DNA from: an uncultured Porphyromonas sp.
GTDB lineage: Bacteria; Bacteroidota; Bacteroidia; Bacteroidales; Porphyromonadaceae
Assembly: GCF_938046015.1 (NCBI RefSeq)
Contig: NZ_CALIXW010000035.1
Location: 1-64,000 of the forward strand
Direction: 5' to 3'
Length of the DNA: 64,000 nt
The translations under genes and the position numbers were made by a program. Positions 26,789-34,825 of this stretch are shown one piece after another. The notes beneath the pieces are model-generated. The model was not told where the DNA came from and did not search any database. It was given only the letters and a program-made list of their open reading frames with translations. Each line of letters begins with the position of its first letter. Within the stretch, counting starts at the first letter, position 1.

Positions 26789-27328
26789 ATGCATACCGAT
26801 CTATATAAAGTGAACCTCAGGAGCCTCTCCGAGGGGGATCACGAGCTACACTGGGTGCTAGGGGATGACTATTTCCAGCACCTGGGTGCCGAGGACTTCA
26901 CCTCGGGAGAGGTGTATGTCGATGTGTACATTCATCACATCGGAGGGGTCTTCAGCCTGGAGCTAGAGTACGATGGCTACGTGGGGACGACCTGCGATCG
27001 CTGCCTCGATCCGCTGGAGCTGGACGTGTACACCGAGCGCGAGCTGGTGGTGAAGTTCGGCGACGAGCATCGCGAGGAGAGTGAGAAGCTCCTGATCATC
27101 CCCGAGCAAGACGGCGTCCTCGACCTGACGTGGACGATGTACGAGGATATCGTGCTGAGCCTACCTATGCAGCGTATGCATGAGGAGGGTGAGTGCAATG
27201 AGGACATGATGCGCGCCTACAGCAAGGTGGCGGCAGACGAGCCTCAGCCCCAGCAGCAGGAGATCGTCCGCGATGAGGACGGCATCGATGAGCGCTGGGC
27301 GGCACTGAAGCAACTGAAGCAAGAGTAG
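26789..27328 (+). CDS. DUF177 (YceD-family) protein
   Basis: A 179-residue acidic protein with the family's C-x-x-C motif in CDRCLDPLELDVY near residue 70. Members are usually encoded just before rpmF and are implicated, in other organisms, in 23S rRNA accumulation; that role is family knowledge, not visible here. The ATG at 26789 lies 34 bp from a good promoter. rpmF follows 23 bp after its stop, as in most bacteria. Confidence 0.85.
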   Translation: MHTDLYKVNLRSLSEGDHELHWVLGDDYFQHLGAEDFTSGEVYVDVYIHHIGGVFSLELEYDGYVGTTCDRCLDPLELDVYTERELVVKFGDEHREESEKLLIIPEQDGVLDLTWTMYEDIVLSLPMQRMHEEGECNEDMMRAYSKVAADEPQPQQQEIVRDEDGIDERWAALKQLKQE

Positions 27329-27351
27329 TAATTCAAAACAAAAATAGACTT

Positions 27352-27528
27352 ATGGCACATCCTAAGAGAAGACAGTCCAAGACCCGTACCGCCAAGCGTC
27401 GTACGCATGACAAGGCAGCAATGCCTACGCTAGCTAAGTGCGCTAACTGCGGTGAGTGGCACGTGTACCACACCGTATGTGGCGCCTGCGGCTACTACCG
27501 TGGCAAGCTCGCTATCGAGCAGGACTAG
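27352..27528 (+). CDS. rpmF: 50S ribosomal protein L32
   Basis: A 58-residue basic protein beginning MAHPKRRQSKTRTAKRR. A zinc-ribbon of four cysteines (C30-x-x-C33 and C43-x-x-C46) is complete, so this is the zinc-binding C+ form. It lies between DUF177 and a terminator and is co-transcribed with DUF177. Confidence 0.97.
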   Translation: MAHPKRRQSKTRTAKRRTHDKAAMPTLAKCANCGEWHVYHTVCGACGYYRGKLAIEQD

Positions 27529-27550
27529 GCTAAGACCCCACTTGCGAAAG

Positions 27551-27580
27551 AAGCCCCAAGGACTCCTTTGGGGCTTTTTT
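27551..27580 (+). terminator. Intrinsic terminator after rpmF
   Basis: AAGCCCCAA pairs with TTGGGGCTT across an 8-nt loop and is followed directly by TTTTT. It is a textbook rho-independent terminator. Confidence 0.9.
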
Positions 27581-27582
27581 CG

Positions 27583-27590
27583 TATCTTCG
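27583..27590 (+). promoter_or_regulatory. Probable promoter box (TATCTTCG) for fabH
   Basis: One mismatch to TAnnTTTG. It immediately follows the rpmF terminator and lies 52 bp upstream of fabH, so fabH-era-der is probably transcribed separately from rpmF. Confidence 0.5.
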
Positions 27591-27642
27591 TGCTACATTG
27601 CATCTGCTAGGATCATAACTCTAAGAACTATCATAACTGACT

Positions 27643-28644
27643 ATGAGCATAATCAACGCAGCCATCACAGCCGTCGGCGGCTACCTGCCAGAGGACAAGC
27701 TGACCAATGCCGACCTGGAGAAGCTGGTCGATACCAATGATGAATGGATCACTACGCGCGTGGGGATCAAGGAGCGTCGCGTCCTCAAGGACCCGACTAA
27801 GGGCGCCGCTTACCTCGGGGTGCAGGCCGTCCAGGACCTCCTCTCCCGAAGCGGCATCGATCCTAAGACCATCGATGGGCTCATCCTGACGACTAATACA
27901 GGCGACCATACCTTCCCGACGACGGCCTCCATCGTGGCGCACGATACGGGCTGTGTCAATGCCTTTACCTTCGACCTCGTCTCCGCCTGCCCAGGCTTTA
28001 TCTACGCGCTGGAGACGGGGGCTAACTACATCCGCTCGGGCCGCTACAAGCGTGTCCTCGTCGTCGCAGCGGAGAAGATGACGGCCTTCGTCGACTACAC
28101 CGACCGCGCTACCTGCCCCCTCTTCGGCGACGGCGCGGGCTGCGTGCTCCTCGAGCCTACCGAGGAGGCCTGCGGGGTGATGGACGCTAGCTTCCACACC
28201 GATGGCATCGGGCGTAACAACCTCATCCTCCGTGCTGGGGGCTCGGTCAACCCTGCTTCGCACGAGACCGTCGAGGCACGTCAGCACTACATCTATCAGG
28301 AGGGCGCTGCGGTCTTCAAGCACGCCGTCAAGGGCATGTCCTCCAGCTGCCGCGACATCATGCAGCGCAATGGCCTGAGCTACGAAGACGTAGCCTGGGT
28401 CGTACCGCACCAGGCCAACCTCCGCATCATCGACGCCGTGGCGCGTGAGATGAAGGTGCCTATGGAGCGCGTGATGGTCAATATCGAGTACCGTGGCAAT
28501 ACGAGCTCGGCGACGATCCCCCTATGCCTCTGGGAGTTCGAGAAGAAGCTCCACAAGGGCGACAACCTGATCCTGACCTCCTTCGGCGCAGGCTTCACCT
28601 GGGGTGCCGTCTACGTCAAGTGGGCCTACGAGCCTAAGCACTAA
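27643..28644 (+). CDS. fabH: 3-oxoacyl-[acyl-carrier-protein] synthase III (FabH)
   Basis: A 333-residue thiolase-fold enzyme that starts fatty acid synthesis by condensing acetyl- or branched acyl-CoA with malonyl-ACP. The catalytic triad is complete: C116 in VSACPGFIYA, H256 in VPHQANLR and N286 in EYRGNTSSA. Length and N-terminus are typical. plsX, often found between rpmF and fabH in other phyla, is absent here. era follows 101 bp later after a possible hairpin. Confidence 0.96.
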   Translation: MSIINAAITAVGGYLPEDKLTNADLEKLVDTNDEWITTRVGIKERRVLKDPTKGAAYLGVQAVQDLLSRSGIDPKTIDGLILTTNTGDHTFPTTASIVAHDTGCVNAFTFDLVSACPGFIYALETGANYIRSGRYKRVLVVAAEKMTAFVDYTDRATCPLFGDGAGCVLLEPTEEACGVMDASFHTDGIGRNNLILRAGGSVNPASHETVEARQHYIYQEGAAVFKHAVKGMSSSCRDIMQRNGLSYEDVAWVVPHQANLRIIDAVAREMKVPMERVMVNIEYRGNTSSATIPLCLWEFEKKLHKGDNLILTSFGAGFTWGAVYVKWAYEPKH

Positions 28645-28667
28645 GGGCGTCAATCACCACTGAAGAA

Positions 28668-28714
28668 CCTTACCAGCCTTCGTGCCGCCTCCCGCGGTGC
28701 GGAGCTTGGTAAGG
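28668..28714 (+). terminator. Possible hairpin between fabH and era
   Basis: CCTTACCA (28668-28675) pairs with TGGTAAGG (28707-28714), with a smaller CCGC/GCGG helix inside. CTCTTATCATTATAAT follows. It could be a weak terminator or attenuator. Confidence 0.4.
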
Positions 28715-28745
28715 CTCTTATCATTATAATAAGGCTACAAGACCG

Positions 28746-29651
28746 ATGAGCGAAGTAGTACAAGAGTCCATCCACCGCTCGGGCTTCGTCAATATCGTGG
28801 GTAACCCCAACGTAGGGAAGTCCACCCTGATGAACCTGCTGGTAGGGGAGCGCGTCTCCATCATCACCGCCAAGGCACAGACCACCCGCCACCGCATCAT
28901 GGGCATCGTCAATACGCCCGAGCTGCAGATCGTCTACAGCGATACGCCCGGTGTGCTGCGGCCCAACTACAAGCTGCAGGAGAGCATGCTCGAGTTCAGC
29001 GAGTCCGCCTTGGGGGATGCCGACGTGCTGCTCTACGTGACGGACACGGTCGAGACGGCGGACAAGAACGAGTTCTTCCTCGAGCGTGTGCGCGGCCTCC
29101 AGTGCCCCGTGCTCCTCGTCATCAATAAGGTAGACCTCACCACACAGAGCGGGCTGGAGGAGCTGGTCGAGCGCTGGCACCGCGAGCTGCCCCAGGCGGA
29201 GATCATCCCCATATCGGCGCTGAATAACTTCAACGTCCAGCCGCTGCGCCGCCGTATCGAGAGCCTCATCCCGCCCTCACCCCCTTACTTCGACAAGGAT
29301 GCGCTGACGGACAAGCCCGCCCGCTTCTTCGTCACCGAGATCATCCGCGAGAAGGTGCTGCTCTACTACCAGAAGGAGATCCCCTACTCGGTAGAGGTCG
29401 TCGTAGAGTCCTTCAAGGAGGAGGACGAGCGCATCCACATCCAGGCACTGATCATCGTCGAGCGCGATAGCCAGAAGGGCATTATCATTGGGCACAAGGG
29501 CGCAGCGCTCAAGAAGGTCGGCATGATGGCCCGCAAGGACATGGAGCGCTTCTTCGACAAGCGTATCTTCCTTGAGATCTTCGTCAAGGTAGAGAAGGAC
29601 TGGCGCAGCCGCGACAATATGCTGCGCGCCTATGGCTACCGCCTCGACTAG
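28746..29651 (+). CDS. era: GTPase Era
   Basis: A 301-residue GTP-binding protein that assists 30S ribosome maturation by binding the 3' end of 16S rRNA. The G1 loop is GNPNVGKST (19-27), G3 is DTPGV, and G4 is NKVD. A C-terminal KH domain contains GIIIGHKGAALKKVG. der follows 39 bp later and both share the plus-strand run from fabH. Confidence 0.96.
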   Translation: MSEVVQESIHRSGFVNIVGNPNVGKSTLMNLLVGERVSIITAKAQTTRHRIMGIVNTPELQIVYSDTPGVLRPNYKLQESMLEFSESALGDADVLLYVTDTVETADKNEFFLERVRGLQCPVLLVINKVDLTTQSGLEELVERWHRELPQAEIIPISALNNFNVQPLRRRIESLIPPSPPYFDKDALTDKPARFFVTEIIREKVLLYYQKEIPYSVEVVVESFKEEDERIHIQALIIVERDSQKGIIIGHKGAALKKVGMMARKDMERFFDKRIFLEIFVKVEKDWRSRDNMLRAYGYRLD

Positions 29652-29690
29652 CTTCAGGCTAGCCCACATTAACAGCAAAGACAGGAATCA

Positions 29691-31001
29691 ATGAGTCATC
29701 TAGTAGCAATAGTAGGGCGCCCCAACGTCGGGAAGTCCACCCTCTTCAACCGCCTGACGCAGTCGCGCGGCGCCATCGTCAGCGAGGAGGCCGGTACGAC
29801 GCGCGACCGTCAGTACGGCAAGGTCACCTGGCTCGACCACGAGTTCTCCATCGTAGACACCGGTGGCTGGGTCGTCGGCAGCGAGGACGTCTTCGAGGGC
29901 GAGATCAATAAGCAGGTGCAGGTAGCCATGGACGAGGCCGACGTCATCCTCTTCGTCGTCGACGTGGAGAACGGCATCACCGACCTCGACGACGAGGTCG
30001 CGCACAAGCTCCGCCGCACCAAGAAGCCCGTGCTGCTGGTGGCGAACAAGGCGGACAACTTCGCCCAGCACTACGCCGCCGCCGAGTTCTACGCCTTCGG
30101 CCTCGGGGATCCCATGCCCATCTCCGCCATCAGCGGCAGCGGTACGGGGGATCTGCTGGACGCCATCGTCAAGGAGCTGCCCGAGGGCACGACAGAGGAT
30201 GAGGTGCTGGATGCCCCACGTATCGCCATCGTCGGCCGTCCCAACGCAGGGAAGTCCTCCCTCATCAACGCCTTCATCGGTGAGGAGCGCAACATCGTCA
30301 CCAACGTGGCGGGCACGACGCGCGACTCCATCTACACGCACTACACGAAGTTCGGCATGAACTTCTACCTCGTAGATACGGCCGGCATCCGCAAGCGCGG
30401 TAAGGTCAACGAAGACCTAGAGTACTACTCGGTCATCCGCTCCATCCGCGCGATCGAGAACTCGGACGTCTGCGTGCTGATGCTGGACGCCACGCGCGGC
30501 ATCGAGGCACAGGACCTCAACATCTTCTCGCTCATACAGAAGAACAGTAAGGGCCTCATCGTCTGCGTCAACAAGTGGGACCTCGTCGAGGACAAGAGCC
30601 AGGTCGTGATCAAGACCTTCGAGAACGCTATCCGTCAGCGCCTAGCGCCCTTCACCGACTTCCCCATCATCTTCATCTCGGCGCTGACGAAGCAGCGTAT
30701 CTTCAAGGTGCTGGAGGAGGTGCAGGCCGTCTACGAGCGTCGCAGCAAGCGTATCCCGACCTCCAAGCTCAATGAGGTGATGCTGCCTATCATCGAGGCC
30801 ACGCCGCCTCCCGCCACCAAGGGTAAGTATATCAAGATCAAGTACGTGATGCAGCTGCCCACGGCTGTGCCGAGCTTCGCCTTCTTCGCTAACCTCCCGC
30901 AGTGGGTCAAGGAGCCCTACCGCCGCTTCCTCGAGAATCAGATCCGCGCCCACTGGGACTTCTCCGGTACGCCCATCAATATCTTCATCCGCGAGAAGTA
31001 G
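29691..31001 (+). CDS. der: GTPase Der (EngA)
   Basis: A 436-residue protein with two tandem G domains, needed for 50S subunit assembly. The first P-loop is GRPNVGKST at the N-terminus and the second is GRPNAGKSS near residue 180. G3 motifs are DTGG and DTAGI, and G4 motifs NKAD and NKWD. A KH-like C-terminal domain (about 355-436) follows. The gene ends the fabH-era-der run before a strong shared terminator. Confidence 0.96.
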   Translation: MSHLVAIVGRPNVGKSTLFNRLTQSRGAIVSEEAGTTRDRQYGKVTWLDHEFSIVDTGGWVVGSEDVFEGEINKQVQVAMDEADVILFVVDVENGITDLDDEVAHKLRRTKKPVLLVANKADNFAQHYAAAEFYAFGLGDPMPISAISGSGTGDLLDAIVKELPEGTTEDEVLDAPRIAIVGRPNAGKSSLINAFIGEERNIVTNVAGTTRDSIYTHYTKFGMNFYLVDTAGIRKRGKVNEDLEYYSVIRSIRAIENSDVCVLMLDATRGIEAQDLNIFSLIQKNSKGLIVCVNKWDLVEDKSQVVIKTFENAIRQRLAPFTDFPIIFISALTKQRIFKVLEEVQAVYERRSKRIPTSKLNEVMLPIIEATPPPATKGKYIKIKYVMQLPTAVPSFAFFANLPQWVKEPYRRFLENQIRAHWDFSGTPINIFIREK

Positions 31002-31082
31002 CGCCGCCCCCAGCTACGGCCGCGAGCTAGCTCTCTCCGCGGCAAATCCTTAGCTTCCGCCCTAACGACGGGGCAATAAGTA

Positions 31083-31117
31083 AAGCCCCCTAGCGTCACT
31101 CGGACGCTAGGGGGCTT
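31083..31117. terminator. Bidirectional intrinsic terminator between der and pgk
   Basis: A perfect 15-bp stem (31083-31097 with 31103-31117) closes a 5-nt loop and is followed by TCTGTTTTG. It lies between convergent genes. Confidence 0.88.
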
Positions 31118-31144
31118 TCTGTTTTGCTTAGCTCAGCGAGGGGC

Positions 31145-32401
31145 TTATTCCTCGATAGCAGCGATACCGGGGAGCTTCTTGCCCTCGATGGCCTCGAGGA
31201 GGGCACCGCCACCGGTGGAGACGTAGGATACCTTGTCGGCGTAGCCGAACTTGTTGACGCAGGCTACGCTGTCGCCACCACCCACGAGGGAGAAGGCACC
31301 CTTAGCCGTAGCCTCAGCGATGGCAGCAGCCACAGCACGCGAGCCGTCGGCGAAGTTGTCCATCTCGAAGACACCCGTAGGACCGTTCCAGAGGATGGTC
31401 TTGGACTCGAGGATGACCTTACGGTAGGCCTCGATGCTGTCGGGGCCGATGTCCATACCGATCCAGCCTGCGGGGATGTTGTCGTTCTGCGCGAAGGCGG
31501 TCTTAGCGTCGTTGCTGAAGGCGTCGGCGATCTTGGAGTCCGTGGAGAGGACGAGGTTCACGCCGTTGGCCTTGGCCTTAGCGACGATCTCGCGTGCCAG
31601 GTCGAGCTTATCCTCTTCGCAGAGCGAGGCACCGATGTTGCCGCCGTTGGCCTTGAAGAAGGTGTAGGTCATAGCACCGGTGAGGATGAGGTTGTCGACC
31701 TTACCCAGCAGGTTCTCGATGATGTCGATCTTGGACGATACCTTGGATCCACCCATGATGGCGGTGAAGGGGCGCTTGATGTCCTGCAGCACCTTGTTGA
31801 CGGCGTCGACCTCCTTACCCATGAGGTAGCCGAAGAGCTTGTGGTCGGCGTCGAAGTAAGCAGCGATGAGGGCCGTGGAGGCGTGTGCGCGGTGTGCCGT
31901 ACCGAAGGCGTCGTTGACATAGACGTCAGCCAGAGCAGCGAGCTTCTTGGTGAACTCCTTCTGGCTCTCCTTAATGGCCTTCTTGGCAGCGGCCTTCTCT
32001 TCGTCCGTAGCGTCCTCAGCCAGGCCGCGGGGCTTGCCTTCCTCCTCAGCGTAGAAGCGGAGGTTCTCCAGCAGGAGGGCCTCACCGGGCTTGAGGTTGG
32101 CTGCGAGTTCGCGCGCCTCCTCGCCTACGCAGTCGGGGGCGAACTTGACGTCTACACCAAGGCACTTGGAGACGTGGGCGAGGATGTGGCGGAGAGAGAA
32201 CTTATCCTCGACCTTCTTGGGACGGCCGAGGTGCGAACCGATGATGACGGAGCCACCGTCGGCAAGGATCTTCTTGAGCGTAGGCATGGCAGCACGGATA
32301 CGCGTATCGTCCGTGATGTTGAAGTCTGCGTCCAGGGGCACGTTGAAGTCCACGCGGACGAAAGCCTTCTTGCCTGCGAAATTGAACTGGTCAATGTTCA
32401 T
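31145..32401 (-). CDS. pgk: Phosphoglycerate kinase
   Basis: A 418-residue glycolytic enzyme that transfers phosphate from 1,3-bisphosphoglycerate to ADP. Hallmarks are KKAFVRVDFNVPLD near the N-terminus, SHLGRPK, MGGSKVSSKI, the nucleotide-binding LWNGPTGVFE and the C-terminal VGGGDSVA. The ATG at 32401 is preferred to a TTG six bases upstream. Its promoter lies 43 bp upstream. It pairs functionally with gapA at 39.2 kb but is not in an operon with it. Confidence 0.96.
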   Translation of the reverse strand: MNIDQFNFAGKKAFVRVDFNVPLDADFNITDDTRIRAAMPTLKKILADGGSVIIGSHLGRPKKVEDKFSLRHILAHVSKCLGVDVKFAPDCVGEEARELAANLKPGEALLLENLRFYAEEEGKPRGLAEDATDEEKAAAKKAIKESQKEFTKKLAALADVYVNDAFGTAHRAHASTALIAAYFDADHKLFGYLMGKEVDAVNKVLQDIKRPFTAIMGGSKVSSKIDIIENLLGKVDNLILTGAMTYTFFKANGGNIGASLCEEDKLDLAREIVAKAKANGVNLVLSTDSKIADAFSNDAKTAFAQNDNIPAGWIGMDIGPDSIEAYRKVILESKTILWNGPTGVFEMDNFADGSRAVAAAIAEATAKGAFSLVGGGDSVACVNKFGYADKVSYVSTGGGALLEAIEGKKLPGIAAIEE

Positions 32402-32444
32402 GTGCAATCTTGTTTAACGTTAATTGTAAAAGCTTTTACCAGCG

Positions 32445-32452
32445 CAAAAATA
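32445..32452 (-). promoter_or_regulatory. Bacteroidota -7 promoter box (TATTTTTG on minus strand) for pgk
   Basis: CAAAAATA on the plus strand matches TAnnTTTG read on the minus strand, 43 bp before the pgk ATG. Confidence 0.68.
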
Positions 32453-32600
32453 CGGAATTGCGGTGACTTAGCCCGCGTGTCGCGCCTAGGCTCGAAACCG
32501 ATGGATATCAGGCCGAAGGATCGACTGGGTGCGCTCTGATATTTACCACAGAATATGGCTGAGTGGAATTGCTAGGCCTTGCCTATATCTTGCTGGGTCT

Positions 32601-33750
32601 AGGGTATGCGTCGCGGGCTGATCGGTGTGGGGCGTGGCGAAGGACTAAGGCGGGGGTAGTGCTGGGGTGGGTAGGATAAGCCCCAGCGGGGCGACCCGAT
32701 CAAAGCCCAGGGTGAGCAGCCCTGGAAGGGCGACCAAACCCTGGGTAGCCCGAGGTAAAAAGGATAGAGCCCTACAGGGGCGATCCATAAAGCAGTTATA
32801 GCGCTGTCGCTAGTTTCACTCCGCTTTTGCTTTCGTTTGTTTTGAGGGTCGCCCCTGTAGGGCTCTTTAAGTATGGAGCTGCTTGCCCCAGGGTTCCGTC
32901 ACACCTGCAGCGTTCCCTCACCCTGGGCTTTGGAAGGGAGCACCCCGCAGGGGCTTGCGCGGCCGCTCGTACTTAGCTTGGTTTAGGGTATGCGTCGCGG
33001 GCTGATTGGTGTGGTGCGTGGCGAAGGACTAAGGCGGGGCAGTGCTGGGGTGGGTAGGATAAGCCCCAGCGTGGCCACCCGATCAAAGCCCAGGGTGAGC
33101 AGCCCTGGAAGGGCGACCAAACCCTGGGTAGCCCGAGGTAAAAAGGATAGAGCCCTACAGGGGCGATCCATAAAGCAGTTATAGCGCTGTCGCTAGTTTC
33201 ACTCCGCTTTTGCTTTCGTTTGTTTTGAGGGTCGCCCCTGTAGGGCTCTTTAAGTATGGAGCTGCTTGCCCCAGGGTTCCGTCACACCTGCAGCGTTCCC
33301 TCACCCTGGGCTTTGGAAGGGAGCACCCCGCAGGGGCTTGCGCGGCCGCTCGTACTTAGCTTGGTGTAGGGTATGCGTCGCGGACTGCTTGATGTGGTGC
33401 GTGGTGAAGGGCTAAAGCGGGGGCGGTGCTGGGGCGGGTAGGATAAGCCCCAGCGGGGCGACCCGATCAAAGCCCAGGGTGCGCAGCCCTGCAAGGGCGA
33501 CCAAACCCTGGGTAGCCCGAGGCAAGAAGGATAGAGCCCTACAGGGGCGATCCTTAAAGTAGCTGTAGTGCTGTAGGTAGTTTCACTCCGACTTTGCTTT
33601 TGTTCGCTTGACGGGTCGCCCCTGTAGGGCTCGTTAAGTATGGGCGGTTTGACCCAGGGTTCCGTCACGCCTGCAGCGTTCCCTCACCCTGGGCTTTGGA
33701 AGGGGTCGCCCCGCAGGGGCTTGCGCGGCCGTTCGTACTTAGCTTGGTTT
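32601..33750. repeat. Three tandem copies of a 383/384-bp unit containing the palindromic element
   Basis: The marker AGGGTATGCGTCGCGG recurs at 32601, 32985, 33368 and 33751, giving periods of 384, 383 and 383 bp and the start of a fourth copy. Each unit carries a nested palindrome: AGCCCCAGCGGGGCGACCCG, AAAGCCCAGGGTG and GAGCCCTACAGGGGCGA on the left, and their near complements on the right. Copies 1 and 2 are nearly identical and copy 3 more diverged. Open frames inside are low-complexity by-products, not genes. The whole gap 32453-34091 has no credible gene. Confidence 0.85.
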
Positions 33751-33809
33751 AGGGTATGCGTCGCGGGCTGCTTGATGTGGTGCGTGGTGAAGGGCTAAGG
33801 CGGGCTCGG

Positions 33810-33985
33810 CCGAGGGATAGTAGTCTGGACGCTGAGGGATAGCAGCCAGCAGGCTGAGAGACCGAAGAGGGGCGGTTAAGGGGTATTGGTCAGGACGCTG
33901 AGGGATAGCAGTTAGGGTGCTGAGGGACGTCAGTGGCGCGCGTGAGGGCTATCGGTTACGGTGCTGAGGGCTATCAGTCAAGGTG
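33810..33985. repeat. 22-bp minisatellite array, eight units
   Basis: Unit starts every 22 bp from 33810 to 33964. Best cores are CTGAGGGATAGCAG, CTGAGGGACGTCAGT and CTGAGGGCTATCAGTCA. It begins directly after the truncated fourth copy of the 383-bp repeat. Confidence 0.82.
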
Positions 33986-34091
33986 GTTGGGGGCAGGTGG
34001 GGAGGTCGCCCTGGCTCCTTCGAGGCGTCCCTGCGTCCCTTGGGACAGAGGGCGGACGAGGTACACTTACTCCGCACCCAAGCAAATGAAG

Positions 34092-34143
34092 AGCAGCGCC
34101 CCCTACCGACCGAGCCTAGGCTGGGGCGATAGGGGGCGCTGCT
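34092..34143 (-). terminator. Terminator-like hairpin after the LuxR gene
   Basis: A perfect 14-bp stem AGCAGCGCCCCCTA / TAGGGGGCGCTGCT lies 35 bp beyond the LuxR stop. The minus-strand continuation CTTCATTTGCTT is moderately T-rich. Confidence 0.65.
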
Positions 34144-34177
34144 GTGGCGAGGGGATGAAGCCTGCGCTATCCTAGGG

Positions 34178-34789
34178 CTAGAGCTCGTCCTTGATATCCT
34201 CGAGCTCCACGAGCTTGTTCATGATGGCGTAGATCGTCAGGCCGCTGGGGCTGTGGATCTGTAGCTTCTTGGAGATGTTGCGCCTATGGGTGATGACGGT
34301 GTGGGTGGAGAGGTAGAGCTGTCCCGCGATCTCCTTATTGGTCATCCCCTTGACGACGCAGATGATGATCTCACGCTCGCGGGGCGTCAGCATCTGTGCC
34401 TCGAGATTGGCCGAGGCAGCAGCCTGCTCGTTCTGCAGCAGGATGTCGATGGCCTCGGAGATCTGGGCTGGGCTGTCGATGAGGCGGATCACACCGTCGT
34501 ACTCACGGAGGATCAGGGGGTCGCAGCTGCCGTAGTCGATGGCCATGAGCTTGGTCTCGAAGGCTAGATCGGGGAGCTGTGCGCGCGGGTTGGCCCCGGT
34601 GAGCATGGGGTTGATGAGGTAGATGTCTGCCGAGATGACGGCGGCCACGTCCTGCCACTCACGGCGCTGCTCGTCCATGAGGTAGATGATCTGCGCCTTG
34701 TAGTGCTGCAGCTTGCGTAGCTGCGCCTCGAGTCCCGCGCGTACGATAGCGGAGGGCTCGGCGATGGCTATTTTGACCGAGGTGAGCAT
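34178..34789 (-). CDS. LuxR-family regulator with pseudo-receiver domain
   Basis: A 203-residue protein with a C-terminal LuxR/GerE helix-turn-helix (about 138-190: LTPREREIIICVVKGMTNKE, then IAGQLYLSTHTVITHRRNI). The N-terminus resembles a response-regulator receiver (VKIAIAEPSAIVRAGLEAQL). However, the usual acidic pair is E11-P12, and the phosphoacceptor aspartate is N60 in DIYLINPML, so phosphorylation is unlikely. The ATG at 34789 is used because the upstream in-frame codon is a TTG. It lies 36 bp after the hemerythrin-like gene and shares its promoter. Arrangement and size recall the CdhR (PG1237) locus of P. gingivalis, as I remember it. Its targets are unknown. Confidence 0.85.
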   Translation of the reverse strand: MLTSVKIAIAEPSAIVRAGLEAQLRKLQHYKAQIIYLMDEQRREWQDVAAVISADIYLINPMLTGANPRAQLPDLAFETKLMAIDYGSCDPLILREYDGVIRLIDSPAQISEAIDILLQNEQAAASANLEAQMLTPREREIIICVVKGMTNKEIAGQLYLSTHTVITHRRNISKKLQIHSPSGLTIYAIMNKLVELEDIKDEL

Positions 34790-34825
34790 AGGAGGCAAGG
34801 ATAAGGAGCTATGCGAAGTGTGGGG

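Noticed and set aside
31124..32539. 471-codon plus-strand open frame opposite pgk
   Set aside because: It covers pgk, its promoter and a terminator; composition is the complement of pgk codons. Not a gene.
32983..33668. Frames in the tandem repeats on both strands
   Set aside because: Same reason: they follow the repeat modules, lack start context and do not resemble any protein family.
33810..33985. Possible CRISPR array
   Set aside because: Units are contiguous with no unique spacers, each unit is degenerate, and no cas gene is in the window.
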